Shown one piece after another: positions 33,826 through 45,365 of a stretch of DNA of 64,000 bases. Source of the DNA: Budorcas taxicolor (taxonomy: Eukaryota > Chordata > Mammalia > Artiodactyla > Bovidae); assembly GCF_023091745.1 (NCBI RefSeq), contig NC_068922.1, positions 83,175,533-83,239,532 of the forward strand, in the 5' to 3' direction. Positions within the stretch are counted from its first letter, which is position 1; each line of letters begins with the position of its first letter. The notes below the pieces were generated by a model that saw only the letters and a list, made by a program, of their open reading frames with translations, made no database searches and was not told the DNA's origin. The position numbers and the translations under genes were made by a program.

Positions 33826-34894
33826 ACCACATTAGTGTGACTATTTCTTTATCTTCAATTGCCCCCAGTTGTCATCAATTTCCATGCAGTCAAAGGTGGG
33901 TCTGTTTTCTTCCACATTGATCCCTAAAACCTAGTACAAGTGCCTGGCATGGAACAGACAATAATGTTTGCGAATCAATAAATTAATACAATTCTGTGAC
34001 TACCTGACTACAGAAGCTGGCTGCGCACCCTAACCTTCCGTTTGTCGTCTACACAGTCTATGGGTTCCTTCAAGCTTAAGCACTTTGTAGGTCATGTCTA
34101 TGTAGGAAACTGCAGAAATGCGCACTAGATGGAAAGTTCTACTTATCCCTCGAGGCTGTTTCGTCTGCACAACGACTTTTCCTAGAGCATTTCAGAAAAT
34201 GACAGTAGCTTATAGTTCAAAGACCAAATACATTCTGAAATATTATCAAAGCCCATTTCTGCCACTTCATTAAGGCACACAAAATGGATACAATCCACGT
34301 TTGACTATTGAACAATTCATCGGGGTGACCATTTTATATTTTGCTGAGACTACACCACTTTTCAGACTGAAAGTTAAAATCTGGAACCTCAAAATATGAG
34401 AAACACTCCTGGTAATCACTCCACCTCTGATTTATGCATCCTCGCAACTAATAAAATATGGATCAGAGAGATTTAATACCAATTTATAATTATCTGTTAC
34501 TTCTTATTACTTTTGGTAATAACTTTTATAGCTTTCTCATCACACATGCTTCTTTCAGAACAAAGTAAACCATGCCAAACATAGAGAAGGTTTCATTTGG
34601 CCAAGTTGTAAAATAAATTGTGTAAAAAGTGGAATGATGGAGGGTTTACATGGAGGTTGAAAGCTTGTCATGAATTTAAACTTGGCCAAGGTCTTATGTA
34701 TAGACTCAAGAGGCAGAATATAGATACAGCACAGTCATCTTCTGGACCTAGCTTAAAATCTAGCCTTCTTTCTATATTGCCCCGGCCGGTTTGTCTGGGG
34801 CAAAGGCTTAATAAGTGGTCCTTGGTGCTGAGCTCACAATGGTGACGACAAGCAGCACGCACAGGGTGGCACGCGCAGGCACCAGGGGAAGACT
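33826..34894. other. Intergenic spacer
   Basis: An L2-tail-like trace at 33915..33990 (GTGCCTGGCATGGAACAGAC, AATCAATAAATTAAT). Otherwise AT-rich with nothing recognised. Confidence 0.5.
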
Positions 34895-35010
34895 GCTTAG
34901 GCTTAGAGGTGCCCTTAGTTTCCTCATGTGTAAAAGGGGAGTAATCATTGTCCCTTCAGAGCTGGCGTGAGGGTTAAACAAGAGAATATGTGAGAAGTGC
35001 TTGCCACACT
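34895..35010 (-). mobile_element. MIR SINE fossil
   Basis: Antisense MIR core: TTTCCTCATGTGTAAAAGGG, GCGTGAGGGTTAAACAAGAG, AAGTGCTTGCCACACTG. Confidence 0.7.
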
Positions 35011-35304
35011 GTATGTGTCACAGAAAAACAGCCGTCTCGGTATGGCAGAGGAACAGAAGCAGACAGACTGCAGGTCTGTGTGCGAAGCTCCTTCACGCAG
35101 CAGCTCTGCTCAGTGTTGCAGTGAGTGCGATGTGCCACCCTCTTTAGTGCCATTTATGCTTCATAACTACCACTTGTCAAGCACCCACCGAGCACCACGT
35201 ACTCTCAATGTCATGACGCCGTCCTGGAAGGGGAAGTAATTGTCGGAACGGTCTAACAATAACAATGAACAACATCAATAACAATGAACACAATCCCTGA
35301 TCAT

Positions 35305-35795
35305 GTCTGAGCACTTGCTGTGCTGGGCACTTTGTGGCGAGTGTGTTACGTCATTGCCACACTTAACCTCCCTCGTCATCCCATCCCTTCCCGTGATCAT
35401 GAAGGAGTAGGTTTGGGGCTTCCCAGGTGGCTCAGGGGTAAAGAACCTGCCTGACCACACAGGAGGTGTGGGTTTGATCCCTGGTGTGGGAAGATGCCCT
35501 GGAGAAGGAAATGGCAACCCACTCCAGTATTCTTGCCTGGGAAATCCCATGGACGGACGAGCCTGGTGGGCTACAGTCCACAGGGTTAGAAAAGAGCTGG
35601 ACACGACTGCGTGGCTCAACAACAGCAACAGCGCAAGCCTCTGAGAGTATGACGGCGACTGCTGCTGATTTAGAGAAAACGAACTACGGTCTAGAGAGCT
35701 GAGTAACAAGTTCAAGATCTGACCATCTCTACATGGGAAAACTCAAATTGGAACCCAGTGCGTCTAACTACTACAACTGCAACGTCATACTCCCT
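35305..35795 (+). mobile_element. MIR SINE fossil split by Bov-tA
   Basis: Left part GAGCACTTGCTGTGCTGGGC; right part AGAGAGCTGAGTAACAAGTT, ATTGGAACCCAGTGCGTCTA, in MIR order on either side of the SINE at 35416..35636. Confidence 0.6.
35416..35636 (+). mobile_element. Bov-tA SINE
   Basis: GGCTTCCCAGGTGGCTCAGG head, B box GGTTTGATCCC, Bov-A body, and a CAACAACAGCAACAG tail. Confidence 0.94.
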
Positions 35796-36263
35796 TGAGC
35801 CTGCTGTCGTGGGAATTTAAAATGGGAAAACAGTGTGAATCAGCTGCCAGAAAAACACGAGCTGGGCAATAATGTGGAGGAGGGGCTGGGATTAGGCAAG
35901 TGAAGTGCCCAGGGTGCCAGAGTCACGGGGGAATGAACCCCAAGCAAGAACCCACGCTGGTTGGGAAGGGACTGGGAACTTGCTGTGTGGCTCACTGGGA
36001 ATGGTGGTTAGGGGGTCCCTCATTCTTCTACCCTTTTGTTCCAAAACCCATGGCTTCGACCTACTGGGAACACAGCATCATACGATGAACTTGACGTAGG
36101 GTGTCTGTTGAAACCTGGATGATGACAGCCCAGCCCCTCAGTGGGTCTCCAAGCTCCACGGCGTCACCTACCAGGCGGCCTTGGGGGCTGCAGGGAACAG
36201 TGCGGCCAGAGTGACCCTGACCACGCCCTCCTCCACTGCAAAGGGCTCCACCACCACCCTGCG
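35796..36263. other. Intergenic spacer
   Basis: No feature recognised. Confidence 0.5.
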
Positions 36264-36466
36264 GGCTTCCCAGGTGGCGAGTGGGGAGGAATCTGCCTGC
36301 CAGTGCAGGAGCCGCAAGAGACACAGGTTTGATCCCTGGGTTGGGCAGATCCCTTGGAGGAGGGCATGGTAACCCATTCTGGTATTCTTACCTGGAGAAT
36401 CCCAAGAACCGAGGAACTGGCGGGCTACAGTCCATGGGGTCACGGAGAGTTGGACATGACTGAACG
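36264..36466 (+). mobile_element. Bov-tA SINE
   Basis: GGCTTCCCAGGTGGCGAGTG head, GGTTTGATCCCTGGG B-box region, Bov-A body ending GGACATGACTGAACG. Confidence 0.93.
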
Positions 36467-37169
36467 TGCAGGCACCGTGTTATACGAGATTCTGTATTTG
36501 TACACAGTGTTCAAATACTATAAAATCTTGGGACATGGTGTAGGCAGAGGCTCTGTGAACAGGACAGGAAAGGCGGTACCTGGAATAGGTATTGACACCA
36601 GTGAGAAAGTATAGGGAGCGGCTGATGTAATCAGCTGACCACCGAGTGGGCAGATGGGCCCCTCACGGAATGGCATTTTATCAGGGGCTCATGTGATCCA
36701 AGCCCGCTACAGGGCCCATATATATTTCTCATCCCTGCCACCGTATCTCCTCTCTTACACATATGTGGCCACACTGGGTGTGTCGATGACAGATACTGCC
36801 TGACACCAGCCAGCAGAGTTATCCCGCCCCCCTGATTATCTGGTGCTTCTTCTCTGCAGCCGCCATCTAGTGGGTCGTAGCATGCAATGAAGGATCTTCA
36901 TGCTTTGTACCTTACTCCCACGGCTCACCCACATTCTATTCTTCAAACCATATTGATCCTATTCTTCTTATCTTTCTCCTTCCAGTCTCCTAACCAATCA
37001 TCCAAGCCATTACTCACTATCCAAGAGGCCACGCTCTATCCTTAGGGCTCATCTCTTTCTGCATAGTGTAAATGTGGGTCCACCGTCCAAAGCTCTGTCA
37101 TTGGGAAGATTTCTCTTCTCCATTTTCTGGGACATTTCAAGTGTGCAATGGCTTACTCCCATATGCTGA
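36467..37169. other. Intergenic spacer
   Basis: No feature recognised. Confidence 0.5.
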
Positions 37170-37654
37170 GTCAACTCAGTTCAGTTCAGCTCAGTCACTC
37201 AGTCATGTCTGACTCTTTTCAACCCCGTGGACTGCAGCACGCCAGGCCTCCCCATCCATCACCAACTCCCACAGTTTACTCAAACTCATGTCCATTGAGT
37301 CGGTGATGCCATCCAACCATCTCATCCTCTGTCATCCCCTTCTTTTCCCGCCTTCATTCTTTCCCAGCATCAGGGTCTTTTCCAATGAGTCAGCTCTTCA
37401 CATCAGGTGGCCAAAAGTACTGGAGTTTTAGCTTCAGCATCAGTCCTTCCAATGAATATTCAGGACTGGTTTCCTTGAGGATGGACTGGTTGGGTCTCCT
37501 TGCAGTCCAAGGGACTCTCCAGAGTCTTCTAATTTCATGGCTGAAGTCATGATCTGTAATGATTTTGGAGCAAAAAAAAGAAAAAAAGTCTCAGACTGTT
37601 TCCACTGTTTCCCCATCTATTTGCCACAAAGTGATGGGACTGGATGCCATGTTC

Positions 37655-38776
37655 TTAGTTTTCTGAATGTTGAGCTTTAAGCCAATTTTTTTCTCTCTCC
37701 TCTTTCACTTTCATCAAGAGGCTCTTTAGTTCTTCTTTGCTTTCTGCCATAAGGGTACTGTCATCTGCATATCTGAGGTTATTGATATTTCTCCCAGCAA
37801 TCTTGATTCCAGCTCGTGCTTCCTCCAGCCCAGCGTTTCTCATGATGTACTCTGCATAGAAGTTAAATAAGCAGGGTGACAATATACAGCCTTGACGTAC
37901 TCTTTTTCCTATTTGGAACCAGTCTGTTGTTCCATGTTCAGTTCTAACTGTTGCTTCTTGACCTGCATACAGATTTCTCAGGAGGTAGGTCAGGTGGTCT
38001 GGTATTCCCATCTCTTTCAGAATTTTCCACAGTTTATTGTGATCCACACAGTCAAAGGCTTTGGCATAGTCAATAAAGCAGAAGTAGATGTTTTTCTGGA
38101 ATTCTCTTGCTTTTTCCATGATCCAGTGGATGTTGGCAATTTGATCTCTGCTTCCTCTGCCTTTTTTAAATCCAACTTGAACATCTGGAAGTTCATGGCT
38201 AAAGTACTGTTGGAGCCTGGCTTGGAGAATTTTGAGCATTATTTTACTAATGTGTGAGATGAGTGCAATTGTGTGGTAGTTTGAGCATTCTTTGGCATTG
38301 CCTTTCTTTGGGATTGGAGTGAAAACTGACCTTTTCCAGTCCTGTGGCCACTGCTGAGTTTTCCAAATTTGTTGGCATATTGAGTGCAGCACTTTTACAG
38401 CATCATCTTTTAGGACTGGAAATAGCTCAACTGGAACAGTGATGCTTCCTAAGGCCCACTTGACTTCGAATTCCAGGATGTCTGGCTCCAGGTGAGGGAT
38501 TACATCACCATGATTACCTGGGTCGTGAAGATCTTTTTTGTACAGTTCTTCTGTGTATTCTTGCCACCTCTTCTTTATATCTTCTGCTTCTGTCAGGTCC
38601 ATAGCATTTCTGTCCTTTATTGTGCCCATCTTTGCATGAAATTTTCCCTTGGTATCTCTAATTTTCTTGAAGAGATCTAGAGACTTTCCCATTCTGTTCT
38701 TTTCCTCTATTTCTTTGCACTGATCTCTGAGGAAGTCTTTCTTATCTCTCCCTGCTATTTGGAATTCTGCATTCAA
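37655..38776 (-). pseudogene. BovB reverse-transcriptase remnant (373 codons)
   Basis: Longest open frame in the window. Linker (GKSLDLFKKIRDTKGKFHAK, RWQEYTEELYKKDLHDPGNH), then the RT fingers and palm: WPQDWKRSVFTPIPKKGNAK, NYHTIALISHISKIMLKILQ, FIDYAKAFDCVDHNKLWK (motif A with catalytic Asp), GKRVRQGCILSPC (motif B), NNLRYADDSTLMAES (motif C, YADD intact). The frame then shifts in a T-run near 37686 and ends at AQHSEN, so the thumb and C-terminal region are lost. Catalytic Asp residues remain, but the protein cannot be complete. Confidence 0.9.
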
Positions 38777-38829
38777 ATGTGTGTATCTTTCCTTTTCTCC
38801 TTTGCCTTTTGCTTCTCTTCTTTTGACAG

Positions 38830-39669
38830 CTATTTGTAAGGCCTCCCCAGACAGCCAGTTTGCCTTTTTGCATTTCTTTTTCTTGGGGTTGGTTTGATCC
38901 CTGCCTCCTGTACAAGGTCACAAAGCTCCGACCACAGTTCTTCAGGCACTCTGTCCATCAGATCTAGTCCCTTGAATCTATTTCTCACTTCCATTATATA
39001 CTTGTAAGGGATTTGATTTAGGTCAGACCTGAATGCTCTAGTGGTTTTCCCTACTTTCTTCAATTTACATCTGAATTTGGCAATAAGGAGTTCATGATCT
39101 GAAACACAGCTCCGTCTTGTTTTTGCTGACTGTATAGAGCTTCTCCATCTTTGGCTGCAAAGAATATAACCAATCTGATTTCGGTGTTGACCATCTGGTG
39201 ATGTCCATGTGTAGAGTCTTCTCTTGTGTTGTTGGAAGAGGGTGTTTGCTATGACCAGTGTGTTCTCTTGGCAAAACTCTATTAGCCTTTGCCCTGCTTC
39301 ATTCCGTATTCCAAGGCCAAATTTGCCTGTTACTCCAGGTGTTTCTTGACTTCCTACTTTTGCCTTCCAGTCCCCTATAATGAAATGGATATCTTTTTTG
39401 GGTGTTAGTTCTAGAAGGTATTGTAGGTCTTCATAGAACTGTTCAACTTCAGCTTCTTCAGCATTACTGGTCAGGGCATAGTCTTGGATTTCTGTGATAC
39501 TGAATGGTTTGCCTTGGAAATGAACAGAGATCATTCTGTCTTTTTTGAGACTGCATCCAAGTACTGCATTTCGGACTCTTTTCTTGACCATGATGGCTAC
39601 TTCATTTCTTCTAAGGGATTCTTGCCCACAGTAGTAGATATAATGGTCATCTGAGTTAAATTCACCCAT
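38830..39669 (-). pseudogene. BovB endonuclease remnant (279 codons)
   Basis: APE-like endonuclease part of the RTE-type LINE protein, which in active elements nicks target DNA to start reverse transcription. Visible in order: YIYYCGQESLRRNEVAIMVK (residues 12-31), LTPKKDIHFIIGDWKAKVG (about 88-106), RRLYTWTSPDGQHRNQIGYI, and SDHELLIAKFRCKLKK. Sister copies in this window read GDWNAK, so the Asn of the catalytic motif has become Lys. The family's QIDYI appears as QIGYI. The frame ends at a stop beyond GCLGRPYK, and the part that should join the reverse transcriptase is out of frame. Inactive by several independent changes. Confidence 0.88.
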
Positions 39670-40003
39670 TCCAGTCCATTTTAGTTCACTGATTCCTCAA
39701 ACGTGTATGTTCACTCTTGCCATCTCTTGTTTGACCACTTCTAATTACCTTGATTCATGGATCTAACATTCCAGGTTCCTATGCAATATTGCTCTTTACA
39801 GCATCGGACTTTACTTCCATCACCAGTCACAGCCACAACTGGCTGTTGTTCTGGTGGAGGCCTGTGTTGGTGGTGGCCTGCTGCAGGGCTGGGGGCACTG
39901 AGTGTAGCAGTGCGTGCATGGGACCTTTTAAAGGAGGTTGCCATTATCTTCACCATAGTTTGGCCTCAGGTCAAATAACAGGGCGGGAACACATCCATCC
40001 ATC

Positions 40004-40396
40004 AACAGAAAATTGTATTAATGATTTTCTGTGCATGGCCCCACCCATCAGAACAAGACCATCTCCCCCTTAGTCAATCTCTCCCATCAGGAAGCCTCCA
40101 TAAGCCTCTTATCCTTCTCCATCAGAGGGCAGACAGACTGAAAACCACAATCACAGAAAACTAACCTATCTGATCACATGGACCACAGCCTTGTCTAACT
40201 CAATGAAACTATGAGCCATGCTTTGTAGGGCCATCAAGACAGACAGGTCATGGAGGAGAGTTCTGACAAAACGTGGTCCACTGGAGAAGGGAATGGCAAA
40301 CCACTTGAGTATTCTTGCTTTGAGAAGCCCATGAACAGTATGAAAAGGCAAGAAGATATGACACTGAAAGATGAACTCCCCAGGCCAGTAGGAGCC
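40004..40396 (+). mobile_element. BovB 5'-region fragment, head-to-head with the preceding BovB
   Basis: Plus-strand BovB leader: CATCAGAACAAGACCATCTC, GGAAGCCTCCATAAGCCTC, ATCAGAGGGCAGACAGAC, CTGGAGAAGGGAATGGCAAA, CACTGAAAGATGAACTCCCC, after which it diverges from BovB. The junction with the minus-strand element lies at an imperfect palindrome (ACAGAAAAT at 40005..40013, ATTTTCTGT at 40024..40032). Confidence 0.75.
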
Positions 40397-40547
40397 AACT
40401 CACCCATGCAAGAAGTCCGATTCCTTTCGCTCTCTACCAGCTAGTCATAGGAGAACTTCTCGTGGCCTCAGGCGTGAGCTGATGGAGCAGCAGTGGTGCA
40501 AACGCTGCAGGTGACATGGGTGCTACACCGCCTGCTCACGGAGTCTG

Positions 40548-40729
40548 TGCATGCTCACATGCTCAGTCGCGTTCGACTCTTTGCGACCTCGTGAACTGTA
40601 GCCCGCCAGGCTCCTCTGTCCATGGGGCAAGAATACTGGGGTGAGTTGCCATTTCCTGCTCCAGGGATCTTCCTGACCCAGGGATCGAACCCAATCTCCA
40701 GGATTCTTTACCACTGAGCCACCTAGTTT
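40548..40729 (-). mobile_element. Bov-tA SINE, partly deleted
   Basis: Antisense Bov-A body (CTCAGTCGCGTTCGACTC, TGAACTGTAGCCCGCCAGG) with a short internal deletion around 40626, then head (TTTACCACTGAGCCACCTAG). Confidence 0.9.
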
Positions 40730-41775
40730 ACCTGTGCCCTTTGGCCTTGCCCCTCCCTAAGCCCAGACACGCCACGTGCATTCATGGTGCATCGCTGCTG
40801 GCCTGACAGACCCCAGATCTCCAGGAACAGCCTTGGCCACAGGGCCACCTGCTGCCCACGGTCAGGGGCTCCATCTCCACCAGGCTCAGCAGCATGCCAG
40901 GACTGACTTTTTAAAACTGTAATTCTCTGCTGTAGACAGCATGGCTGTGCTCCAGAAACCCAGGGCTCTGCGTTATTATTTTACTACCGGAAGTTGCTAC
41001 AAACTCCACTTGGCGTCTTTGCTCACCACAGATGCTTCTAAAGTCATATGGACGGTCAGGTCAAGTGGTCCTAGCAGCAGGACAACTGCATGCAGCCTGG
41101 ACCTGCAGTCTTTTCTGCTCGAGGCCCTACTCACCGCTGGGAACTCTGAAGTTATGATCCCCATTAGGTTTCCCTCCTTAAGGAAAGGGAGCCAAGTCTT
41201 CACCCCTCCTTGACAACAGGACAAACAAAGCAACCACAGTGCAAACACCAGACGAAGAGGCTCTCCTTAGCTGGAGGAAGCACACGGAACAACTCAGCTG
41301 AGACCATCAACCAAGGACACGCCCCGTCGCTGGAGAAAGAATGCCTGGGTCCTGAAGGCGGGGGTCTGGGCGACGCACCACCCCACCCACAGCAGGGTCT
41401 GCTTAAAAGGCCTGAGGGGAGTTTGGAGAGACGGAAGAATTAAACAGATCACAGCAAAGGCGTGTGTCTCAGGAGAGAGAGAAGCCGAGGCAGAGACAGA
41501 CATGAGCCTGTTTTGCTGGACCTTTCCTAAAACTAGTTTCTGAAAGCACCCTCTGTGTCTTTAGAATAACTTATGTCTCCATAAACATATCTGATTGGGC
41601 TTCTGTTCCTCACAACTAAACATTCTCTGAGAGTCTGTAGGATTTTCTACCTATTGGTTGTAAGTAATTTGGAAAAAAGTAGTAGGAATTCAAACCTCCA
41701 TGGTTTGGGAATGTAGTTCAAAGGTAAAAAGTACATTCATTATTGGTTTAAACAGTCTTAGTTTTACTTCAGCTT
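40730..41775. other. Intergenic spacer
   Basis: No feature recognised. Confidence 0.5.
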
Positions 41776-42055
41776 GATGGAGAAGGCAATGGCACCCCAC
41801 TCCAGTCCTCTTGCCTGGAAAATCCCATGGATGGAGGAGCCTGGTGGGCTGCAGTCCATGGGGTTGCTAAGATTCGGAAATGACTGAGCGACTTCACTTT
41901 CACTTTTCACTTTCATGCATTGGAGACAGAAATGGCAACCCACTCCAGTGTTCTTGCCTGGAGAATCCCAGGGACGGTGGGCTGCCGTCTATGGGGTCGC
42001 ACAGAGTCGGACACGACTGAAGCGACTTAGAAGCAGCAGCAGCAACAGGAACTAG
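41776..42055 (+). mobile_element. Bov-A2 SINE (two Bov-A monomers)
   Basis: Two successive Bov-A bodies (GGAGAAGGCAATGGCACCCC and GACAGAAATGGCAACCCACT) joined by the CACTTTCACTTTTCACTTTC linker, ending in an AGCAGCAGCAGCAACAGG tail. Confidence 0.94.
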
Positions 42056-42357
42056 AAACTGAAAAATGTATATCAAACCTAATGGTCTGATTAAAATGAA
42101 GACAACTCTTGAAATTAAGCCAAGCAATTTAAGGGCTTTATTTTACCAAAAGCATGTCTCTAATAGCATTCAGACAATTTATTGCCTAAAAATCACGCAA
42201 GGTTTTGGGATGGGAAACATTTTAAGTACAATAAAGGATACGGTCATTATAGGGTCACCTACTTGTGATGATCCGTCAAATTATCTTGAGAAATAAGATC
42301 TGTTTTGCCTTTATTCCCCATTAATTAATAACATTACTTAAGGAACCTCTCACATCA
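42056..42357. other. Intergenic spacer
   Basis: No feature recognised; AT-rich. Confidence 0.5.
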
Positions 42358-42850
42358 GCTAGCTGCTGCTGCATAACAAACCACCCCAAATCTCAGTGCC
42401 ATAAAACAAGCACTTATTACTGATCATGAACCTGAGGATCAACCGAGAGGAAGTTTACTTGGTCTCTGTCTTCCCTGCTCATTCATACTTCTGAAATCAG
42501 CTGGACTTCAGGTGGGCGGGCCTGCCTGGCTGGGCTCCATCCTACGCATCTGGTCTGGGATGACCTTAACTGGAACCACTGCGTTCTTCTCCGTATGGAT
42601 ATTTATCTTCCAGCCATGGGCTTGTTCTCATGCCTTGTTCCAAGGCAGGGCTCTTGGAATTATTGAATTGGAATTATTTAATTTATCTTGCAGCCGAAGC
42701 TTAAACTGGCATTTAGTCAGATCCATCACGTTCTATTAGCCAAGGCAAGTCACAGAGCGAACAGATGCGGAGATCAGGGAGACACTTCCATGATGGGCAG
42801 AGCTACAGAGGGGACTGCCCAGAGTCGTTTCTGTAACTCATCACAGCTAT
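42358..42850 (+). mobile_element. Ancient mammalian interspersed repeat, class uncertain
   Basis: Pattern TGCTGCATAACAAACCACCC, AAATCTCAGTGCCATAAAAC, CTGGACTTCAGGTGGGCGGG, ending CTATTAGCCAAGGCAAGTCA, seen in many mammalian genomes. Family name not assigned. Confidence 0.5.
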
Positions 42851-42884
42851 GAAGGCTGATAATCATTCTGTTAAACAACAGACC

Positions 42885-43050
42885 AGCTGCGTGACCATGA
42901 GTAATTTAATCACCCTCTCTGGTCTTCATTTTCTCAATTTATGAAATAGACAGTAATGTAAAACCTATCCCAATACTGTTCTAAGTATTAAATGAGGTAA
43001 CATACAGTGCATGTCACAATGCCTGAAACATACTCAACAAATGCAATTGT
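42885..43050 (-). mobile_element. MIR SINE fossil
   Basis: Antisense MIR: GCTGCGTGACCATGAGTAAT, TTCTCAATTTATGAAATAG, TTAAATGAGGTAACATACAG. Confidence 0.7.
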
Positions 43051-43869
43051 TTCTTACTGATATTGTTTATAACCTTCTCATGCATGTATGAAACTTCTTC
43101 CATAGATACGTGAGTGGGGGTGGACTTGGAGGAATAGGAGATAACAGTGCATTCAGGCATGAGGAACGAACACCTTCACATCACATTCCACCAAATCTAA
43201 TTCTCTCTGGCCTAAGCCATCTCCTGATGAGTAGATACTTTCATAAGTTATTTTACGCCAAAATGAGAACTTCATAAGTGGTTACCCAAGAAGGAAGGAG
43301 TTCAAAGTGCAACTGCAAAGATGTCAAAAACAAAAGCCAGAAGATCTGAAAATAAATGCCCTGCTTTTACATTTGGCTTTCTTTGCATTTTTCATCAGTA
43401 TTCTGCATCAGTTCAGAACAGGAGCTGACCTCCTCTAAACTCACAGTTTGTAGAACAACTAAGTTATTAACAACATACTTTCTCTGTGGCCTTTTCTTTC
43501 AAAAATACTCTAAATGAAGGGGAGTTCCTCCATCTTAACTGAGAAGAACAAATTCAGAGAAGATTATGGGCAAAAGCTGACTAATTTTCAAATATAATGT
43601 TTCATGTTAATGGCAATTTCCTTCATCAAACGCACCCCTCTTTGGGTCTGGATATTTTTGCTGAGTAGCGGCTTCATCTTCTATCACTGTGTCAGTGCCA
43701 TATTCTGTTTCAAGATGACTAGTTGAAGTAAAGAAAAAATTCAAAAGAAACAAAAAGGCATGCATGTAGGCTAGAAAGAACATTGAATATGAACTTAAAA
43801 TTACGTGGAAGAAAAATATGATTTCCTATTATGAACAACTAGTTGCCCACAAATTCGATAATTTAGGTG
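43051..43869. other. Intergenic spacer
   Basis: AT-rich; nothing recognised. Confidence 0.5.
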
Positions 43870-45365
43870 AAACAGACCAAACCCTTGAAAGGTACAAGTG
43901 ACCAAAACTCACACAAGAAGGAAGGAATAAACTGAATAAGCCTACATTTACTAACTGGATAAAAGACGAACAACATTCTAAGAAGGGAAGCACCAGACTC
44001 AGATGGTTCCACTGGCAAATTCTACCAAACATTTGAGGAAGAAGTGACATTAAGTCCCCGCAAACTATCCTATAAAATATAAGCAGATCGAACATTTTCT
44101 ACCTCATCCTATGAGAACAGAATTACCTAATATAAAAGCTAGATAAATATATTTTAAGAAAGGAAAACTATAGACCAATATCTCTCATGTACACAGATGA
44201 AAAATCCTCAACAAGTATTAGTAAATCATACTCAATAATGTGTGAGAAGAACCCCACAACTAAGTAAGATTTATCACAGTTATATAAGGCTGGCTTAACA
44301 TTTGAAAATCAATCAGTATAACGTGCCACACCATCAGGCTCAGAAAGGAAACTCACATAGTCATATATAGTATACTGATGTAGTCAAAGCACTTGAGAAT
44401 ATCCAACATCCATTCATGATAAAAATTCTCAGCAAACTAGGGATGGCAAAGAGGTGTCTCAACTTCCCAATTCAAATTAAAGAACAGTTACAAAACATCT
44501 GTAGCAAATATTATACTTTTGGTGAAAAATTGGGCCTGTCCCCCTAAAATTGAGAACACAGTGAAACTGGCCTTTCTTGTCACTTTTATTCAGTGTAATA
44601 CAACAAGTCCTAGCTAGTACAATAAGACAAGGAAAAGAAATAAAAGGTATACTTGTTGAAGATAAATAAATAAAATTATCTTTATACATAAATTACATGT
44701 CTGTCTATGGAGAATATCTGCAAGGATTGATGCACACACACAAAATAAATTTCCTGGAACTAATGGATAATTGTAGAATCAGAAGATTTCATGTTACAAG
44801 CTTAATACACAAAGGTCAATTTCTTTTTCATATATCCACAATAAACAACTGAAATTTAAAATTATAAAAACAATACCACTTATAATGGCACACAAAATAA
44901 ATGAAATATTAGGGATATATGTAACCAAACACAAATAGGATATAATATGTGAAACATTACAAAATTCTGATGAAATAAATCAAAGAAACTAAACAAATGA
45001 AGACGCAGGCCAAGCTCATGGACTGGAAGAGTCAATATTGCTAAAATGTTTCACTACAACCTGATCTATAGACAACGTCACTTCAATCAAACTCCCAGCC
45101 AGATTTTTTAAATAATAAAAAAACTGATTCTAAAGTTTATACAGAAAGACAGAAGTTTAACCAACACAATACTATAAATGAAAAACAAACCTGAAGAATC
45201 ATTCTACCCGATTTCAAGACTTACTACAAAGCTACGGTGATCAAGATAGTGTCTTCTCGGTGAAAGAACAGACACATGGAATGAAACACAATGAAACAGA
45301 ACAGAGAACCCAGAAATAGACTCACATAATCAGCCAGTGTTTGATGAAGAAGCAGAGGCGATCCT
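43870..45365 (+). mobile_element. Ancient L1 ORF2 fragment, heavily decayed
   Basis: Recognisable ORF2 stretches in order: TGGTTCCACTGGCAAATTCT, TAGACCAATATCTCTCATG, ACATCCATTCATGATAAAAA, AAAACAATACCACTTATAATG, CAAGCTCATGGACTGGAAGA, CACTTCAATCAAACTCCCAG, AAGCTACGGTGATCAAGATA, CAGAACAGAGAACCCAGAAA. Many stops; no coding capacity. Confidence 0.85.

Larger units (their letters stand above)
37170..40003 (-). mobile_element. BovB LINE, nearly full length
   Basis: The longest BovB here, about 2.8 kb, from the TCAGTTCAGTTCAGCTCAG tail to the 5' untranslated region (minus-strand GGATGTGTTCCCGCCCTG). About 200 bp are deleted at 37530, where GAGTCTTCT jumps to AATTTCATGGCTG. Two long remnants of the single BovB reading frame remain at 38830..39669 and 37655..38776, described separately. 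Without the deletion and frameshifts it would span endonuclease, linker and reverse transcriptase. Confidence 0.94.
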
